A program made the position numbers and the translations under genes. A DNA stretch of 64,000 nt from Lactifluus volemus. Taxonomy: Eukaryota; Basidiomycota; Agaricomycetes; Russulales; Russulaceae. The stretch spans positions 124,001-188,000 of the forward strand of contig WTXI01000050.1 in assembly GCA_022376515.1 (NCBI GenBank), in the 5' to 3' direction. Numbering within the stretch: the first letter of the stretch is position 1; every line of letters starts with the position of its first letter. A model generated the notes under the pieces. That model was not told where the DNA came from. It saw nothing but the letters and a program-made list of their open reading frames with translations, and made no database searches. Shown one piece after another: positions 59,236 to 64,000 of this stretch.

Positions 59236-61423
59236 TCAATGCTCTCGATCTATATGAGATTGGAGCTTCCTCCTCCCAACAATCATTTCGCCACAATTAG
59301 GACAAGGTTTCGGCTCAGAGTGGCAATCATCTATATGCCTATTGAGGGTTCCCGTCGAATAGTAAAATATGTCGCATATTTCGCACCAAGCCGTCGAACC
59401 TTGATTCGGTGCAGCGGGGACTTCTGCCGAGGTGTTCTGGCCCGGGTGGGCTTGAGCCGCTAATTGAGTTTGAGGAGATTCATCCTGCACTGGCGAGGTT
59501 GTGAGGGTATGACCTTGGTGAAGGCGGGTACTATCGACCCCGGCAGAAGATGTTGCCGTCCCGCCGAACGTGGTCTCCCTTGTCAATTCCAGGGTATGGG
59601 GGGTGTTGTACTTGCCATATACGTCGTCACGGAATAGGTTTTGTACCACTGGCACAGTTGATGAAGTCAGAATGAAAGAAGAACCGCCGCTCAAGCCGCT
59701 CACATGAGGGGTCGATCAAGTTGGGATCACCACTCGAAGATACGGCGCGAGGTGAAATCTCCACATTTGGAACTTGGTAGGATGACGATGACGATGACCC
59801 GTAGCCTAAGGCTTCAAGCGGCGACAGGCCAACCGGCCCAGCAGGGTCCTGTCGCACCATGTTCGAATCTCTCGCAATTTGCTCGCGCGAGTACGGGGAG
59901 GGGCCGGCTTCTTCAGGACGTCGGTTACGGAAGGTGTTTTGACCCACAGTTAATGAAGTTAAAATGAAAGAAGAAAATAACCGCTTGGGAGTGTCACGAA
60001 GTGCTCACCTGGAAGGCCCATGATGTTGGTATTACCACCCATAACTAGGGTGTGAGATGACTCAGAAATCTCCACCTGCGGAATTTCGTAGGACAAAGGT
60101 GACCCGTCTTCAAGCGACGATAGACCAACCGACTCAGCAGGGGGCTGTCGCACCATGTTCGAATATCCCTCAAATTGCGAATATGCGGAGGGGTCGGCTT
60201 CATCAGGGCGTCGGTCACGGAATGTGTTTTGAACTACAATGAATTAAGTCGGAACAAAATAAAAATTTACCGCTTGGGGATGCACGAGTTGCGCACCTGA
60301 GAGGCCCATGAGATTAATATTACCATCCATAAATCGGGCACTAGATGAAATCTCCATCTGCGGAATATTGTAGGACGAGGACGACCCGTCGCCGAAGGCA
60401 TCAAGCGCAATCGGCATAACAGGGGGCTGTCGCGCCATATTCGAGTCTCTGTCCAATTGCTCGCGTAGATGGGTGGAGGCGTCGGCTTCTTCAGGCAGCG
60501 GCCACAGGAATGTGTTTTGAACTACAATGAATTAAGTTAGAACGAAAGAAAAATTTACCGCTTGGGGATGCACGAGCTGCTCACCTGAGAGGCTCTTGAA
60601 GTTGGTATTACCACCCCAAAATGGGTCGCGAGATGAAATCTCCATCTGCCGAACATCGTAGGACGATGATAACCCGTCGCAGAAGGATTCAAGCGCAACA
60701 GGGGGCTGTCGTGCATTCGAGTCTCTGTCAAGTTGCTCGCGTAGACTGGTGGAGGTGTCGGCTTCTTCAGGGCGTCGGCCATGGAATGTGTTTTTAACCA
60801 CAGCCGATGAAGTCAAAACGAAAGAAGAAATCGCCGCCTACAAACTACTCACCATTGGCAGATGGAACCAGGAAGTCGGTCAAGTCGGTATTAATGCGCG
60901 AAAATTCAGTGCGAGTTGGAATTCCTACTTGCGGGTATGATGACGACCCGAAGTCTGGCGCTTCAAACGGCGATGGGCCAAGGGAGTGTCCCATCGGGAC
61001 CCTCTCAAGGCGCTCATGTGAATAGGCGTAAAGGTCGGCTTTGCGGCATCCCTCGCGGTGTCGGCCATGGAATGTATCGCAAGGTGAAGGCTCCACTAGG
61101 GGAAGTCCGTACGATGATGACCCATCGACGGGGGTTCCGAGCGGCAACGAACCAATTTGCCCAACCAGGTGCTGCTGCACCAGGTTCCAGTCCTGCTCGT
61201 ACGAGGAGGAGTAGAGGCCGGTGGAGGCCGGTGGAGGACTTGAAGACTCATTGCTTCTCAATTCACCAGGGTCGTCAAGGTACCCCAGAGTGGGAGTGTT
61301 ACCGCTCCCCAAGCTCCTCAAGTCGACCTACGAATGGTTATTGTCTAACAGTACGGGTACAACAAGGAAGCTGACCTCATCAGAATCGTTTAGACCAAGA
61401 TTGAAGATGTTGGGGTTACTCAT
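59236..61423 (-). CDS. Multi-exon C2H2 zinc-finger protein with duplicated exons (G5)
   Basis: Exons: 61376-61423, 60853-61327, 60585-60797, 60297-60521, 60009-60233, 59704-59943, 59236-59648; with these borders the total is exactly 613 codons including stop. Exon 1 is ATG plus SNPNIFNLGLNDSDE and its intron ends CCATTCGTAG as in G1. Exons 3-6 are duplicates of one module (QNTFR..RRPEEA...REQLDRDSN...QPP...SSSYN.PQMEISS), all phase 1 on both sides. For exons 3 and 6 the aligned acceptor reads GG rather than AG; an in-frame CTGAAG acceptor 33 bp further in (exon ends 60764 and 59910) is the likelier site. The last exon ends in two C2H2 fingers, CEIC...RHIDDCH and CPNC...SHIDREH, at the very C-terminus. 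No protease domain. A low-complexity, probably disordered N-terminus; DNA-binding role inferred. Confidence 0.7.
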
Positions 61424-62890
61424 GCTCTCCTATAGCCACTGTTCGAGCAAAGCAAGGGGAGGGTCGCGGTGAACTCTTGGAGGACCTAAAATTGATGCAT
61501 CGTATCACCTTAATGCCAACGGCACCCATGAGTAATACATGATAGGTCCTGGCTGGCACTGTATCAAAGGATCCGTTCCATAAGTGACATAGTTGCGAAT
61601 ATGAAAGATAAGAAATGAGAGAATTCGGTCGGATGGTGCCATCTGGCGCCCAGGAGATGCAGATCCGTTATTGAGGGATGACGGCCATGAGGATTTTTGA
61701 CATTGTAACATAGATATGGACGTTTTGAGCAAGCGAAGACCTATCGGCAGTGCCAGGTGGTCAACGCCACCGGTGCCAGCGCTCGTGTAACTGAGCCCCA
61801 CAGGAAAGTCACGCGATGCCCGTCAGCAAGCAGCACAAGATAATCAGGCACGAGTCTCGAATAACATCACAGTCAAAGGTCTCGTGTCTGCAAATAACAC
61901 CCCATGAGAAAGAACATACATATTGGGAATCTCCTCCGGCTGGCACCGTCGTGACTGGATGCAACTCGCCGGACTATAACACTGTTGAGGCCTAGATCAA
62001 TGCTTGCGACAGTTCAGCTGTGAGCGCATGAACGTGCGCGCACGTTCGATGGCTGTTCGAGAAGCGCACCGTTTCGGTTTTTTAAAACGTGCGGTGCATT
62101 GCCAAAGCGTTGTATTATTTATCATTGCTAGTGCCGTGGTCAGTGTGTATCACTGGATGCTGGATGCCAAATCCCAAAGAGATGTGCCGAGTGCCAGCAC
62201 AGCACCAGGTGCCGGTGGCGTTGTCGCAGAAGACGGCAATCTTACCGTACTTCTGTGACTTGAAGCCTTGGGTATTGGGTAGGACATGTTGATTGGTCAG
62301 ATTCAAATTGTCACGTGAGAAAATCCGACCAAGAAGGCTCGTCTGATGTCCATTCTTATAGAACATAGCCAATGGTTGTTTTTGCCTTATTATCACCTCC
62401 TGTAGGAGTAGAGACAAGGTTAGATGTGTACTAAGCAAGACTGAGAGTGAGAGCGACTTGTAACTAACCTTAAATTTTGACAATGATTTTTGAGGAAACT
62501 ATGAGACCGAAGTGTGATATGGAGAGGCTATCGGGTGTCCGTGCCAGAGCTAGGAGTATATGAGAGGCAAAAGTGGTCATTTATTTATATAAGTTAGCGT
62601 GTGTGTTCAGGAGAGGCGAAGGGCGGGGCACTCCAGGTGTCCGTGCCCGTGCCAGTGGGAACCAGAAACCAGATGGTCATTGGTACTGCCAATGTGTTAT
62701 TGGCTGCCTACCTCCAGTAGCTCCGAGTACATACTGTTCTGCCATACATCCTGTCAAATATCATACCCAGGACCTAGTTGGCCATTGGACGAGCTCGAGA
62801 CGGTATGCTCTAATACGAACGCTAATGATACTAAGTTGGACAGAGCACGGAGTCTTCATTAAAGCTAGGGCTGACCATCCCCTGCTGAGG
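61424..62890. repeat. Upstream block of G5
   Basis: Non-coding. Related to 55.98-56.90 kb and 52.23-53.74 kb, extending to TTTATTTATATAAGTTAGCG near 62580 and GGGCACTCCAGGTGTCCGTG near 62625. May contain the promoter. Frames here are not conserved between the blocks. Confidence 0.55.
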
Positions 62891-63545
62891 AAAAGAAGCC
62901 AGTCCAGGCGGGAACGGTGCCGGAATCGTGCCCGGCTCGGTGGAGCCGAACTCCATGTATCAAATGAATCATGATGTGGGTGGCTTCCAGCGACTGTGAA
63001 AACATTTTTCCTTACAGACGCTCACACTAGACCAGGATGGAAGGCAATGGCGAGTCAGAGATATCACTGGTCACTGTCAAGACCACACGTTCCCCACCGC
63101 ATTATATAGGGATAACTGGTCCGTACAACCTGCGCTGCTCGCTCTCCGCCGGCCGTCGTCATGTACATGAGATCTGCGTAAAGACACGCCCAGAGTCAAT
63201 GTGGTGGCGTGCGTGTGTACGTGCATGTGTGGCCCCAGTAAGCTAGTAAGTTAGACATTGTTAGCTGCCGGCATTCAGTTGATGGTTAGCTATTCTGTAA
63301 GTTGCGAGATAGCCAGGTGGCATCTCGTATATGACGCACTTGGTAGACCAAAAAGATGTGGATCAGAGAAACAGTAGTGTGGCGAACTCGAAGGGAAGGG
63401 AGAGTAGGATCTACATTCCACGGGTGACTTTTGCATTGACAGAAAGGGCGAGTGACAGATGATACGCGGTTTGTCCGCCTATCGCATCCGCGAGTTGCCG
63501 AAGCTCGAGAACCAAGGAAACTTGGGTCCGTGGAAGGGACATCCT
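62890..63545. repeat. Repeat family R3, copy 4
   Basis: Matches 57.22-57.79 kb and carries the empty target site of the retroposed insertion near 63530. Landmarks are AGATATCACTGGTCACTGTC, TGCTCGCTCTCCGCCG and ATGACGCACTTGGTAGAC. It has a 50 bp insertion with GATACGCGGTTTG near 63455 absent from copy 3. Confidence 0.6.
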
Positions 63546-64000
63546 AGGTTAACATAGACCAATCAACATCAGGAAAACCTCCAGGAAGAGCGTTGAATGA
63601 TCCAAGGCTTAATTAATTAATCCCCTTCGCTGATAGTGCCCACATGGCGTTGCTCATTATCCGCTGATTAGCGTGGGAAGTTTTCCCGACGTGACGGAAG
63701 CGCGACGCTTGGTCGACCTTACGCGTTATGGTAAGATAACAACTTAGCAGCAGAGGTTCCGGGTAATTGAGGCACGGTGTGTCCTCCTGGTGTATTGGTG
63801 GAACAGATAGTATGAGAGAGGGAGAAAACGGCATAGGAGAAGCACCCGGCAGAAGTTATATCATTGATAACTCGGGCCCGGGCGTCCTTTTGCCAACGGG
63901 CGCAACCATACTGCAGAAGTATAGTACCAGTACTTGAACTCGGAGCTCGGCAGTGACATAATCCTGTGACGCACTGCGGGGAGCCCCAGGCAAGACCATG
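63546..64000. other. Repeat remnant, then unique sequence
   Basis: 63546-63725 matches 58480-58680. The rest is unique in the window with no recognisable gene. Confidence 0.45.

Overview
The window looks like nuclear DNA of an Agaricomycete (mushroom-forming basidiomycete) fungus. Genes carry many short GT-AG introns of about 48-72 bp, one protein has the fungal membrane domain DUF6535, and the rest is repeat-rich accessory DNA with no housekeeping operons. No rRNA, tRNA or CRISPR was recognised.

Layout. 1-3.5 kb: the C-terminal part of a DUF6535 membrane protein and a small basidiomycete-type hypothetical gene, both minus strand. 3.7-52.2 kb: a complex array built around one gene family. 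Three long members (P1 6.6-9.1 kb, P3 24.5-27.0 kb, P4 37.6-40.3 kb) encode two C2H2 zinc fingers followed by a trypsin-like serine protease domain with an intact His/Asp/Ser triad. Two more (P2 20.2-20.9 kb, P5 50.9-52.2 kb) keep the N-terminus and fingers but share a frameshift and have lost the protease. Two short finger-only genes on the plus strand (G1 14.5-15.3 kb, G2 45.6-46.4 kb) and a multi-exon finger gene (G5 59.2-61.4 kb, with a decayed relative G4 near 55.9 kb) belong to the same finger family.

Architecture. About 15 kb (5.6-20.6 kb) recurs in direct orientation at 37.0-51.4 kb: P1/P4, terminal-inverted-repeat element B/D, finger gene G1/G2, a 2.8 kb MULE-like non-autonomous element, a TIR-element fragment, and P2/P5. 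A ~307 bp MITE is present in one copy and cleanly absent from the other. Between the two copies sits a 9.2 kb Mutator-like (MULE) transposon whose transposase (six exons, 945 aa predicted, DDE residues plus SWIM finger) looks intact. It carries two passenger genes: a GRF zinc-finger protein ending in a SUMO-interaction-like motif, and an uncharacterised protein with a one-base frameshift in a homopolymer.

53-64 kb: duplicated non-coding blocks that normally lie upstream of the finger genes, another MITE, a retroposed insertion with poly-A and target-site duplication, and G5, whose middle is a run of four duplicated phase-1 exons.

How the parts may work together (inference): DNA-binding finger proteins and finger-tethered proteases diversify by segmental duplication, exon duplication and transposon activity. 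Nothing in the sequence shows their target or substrate.
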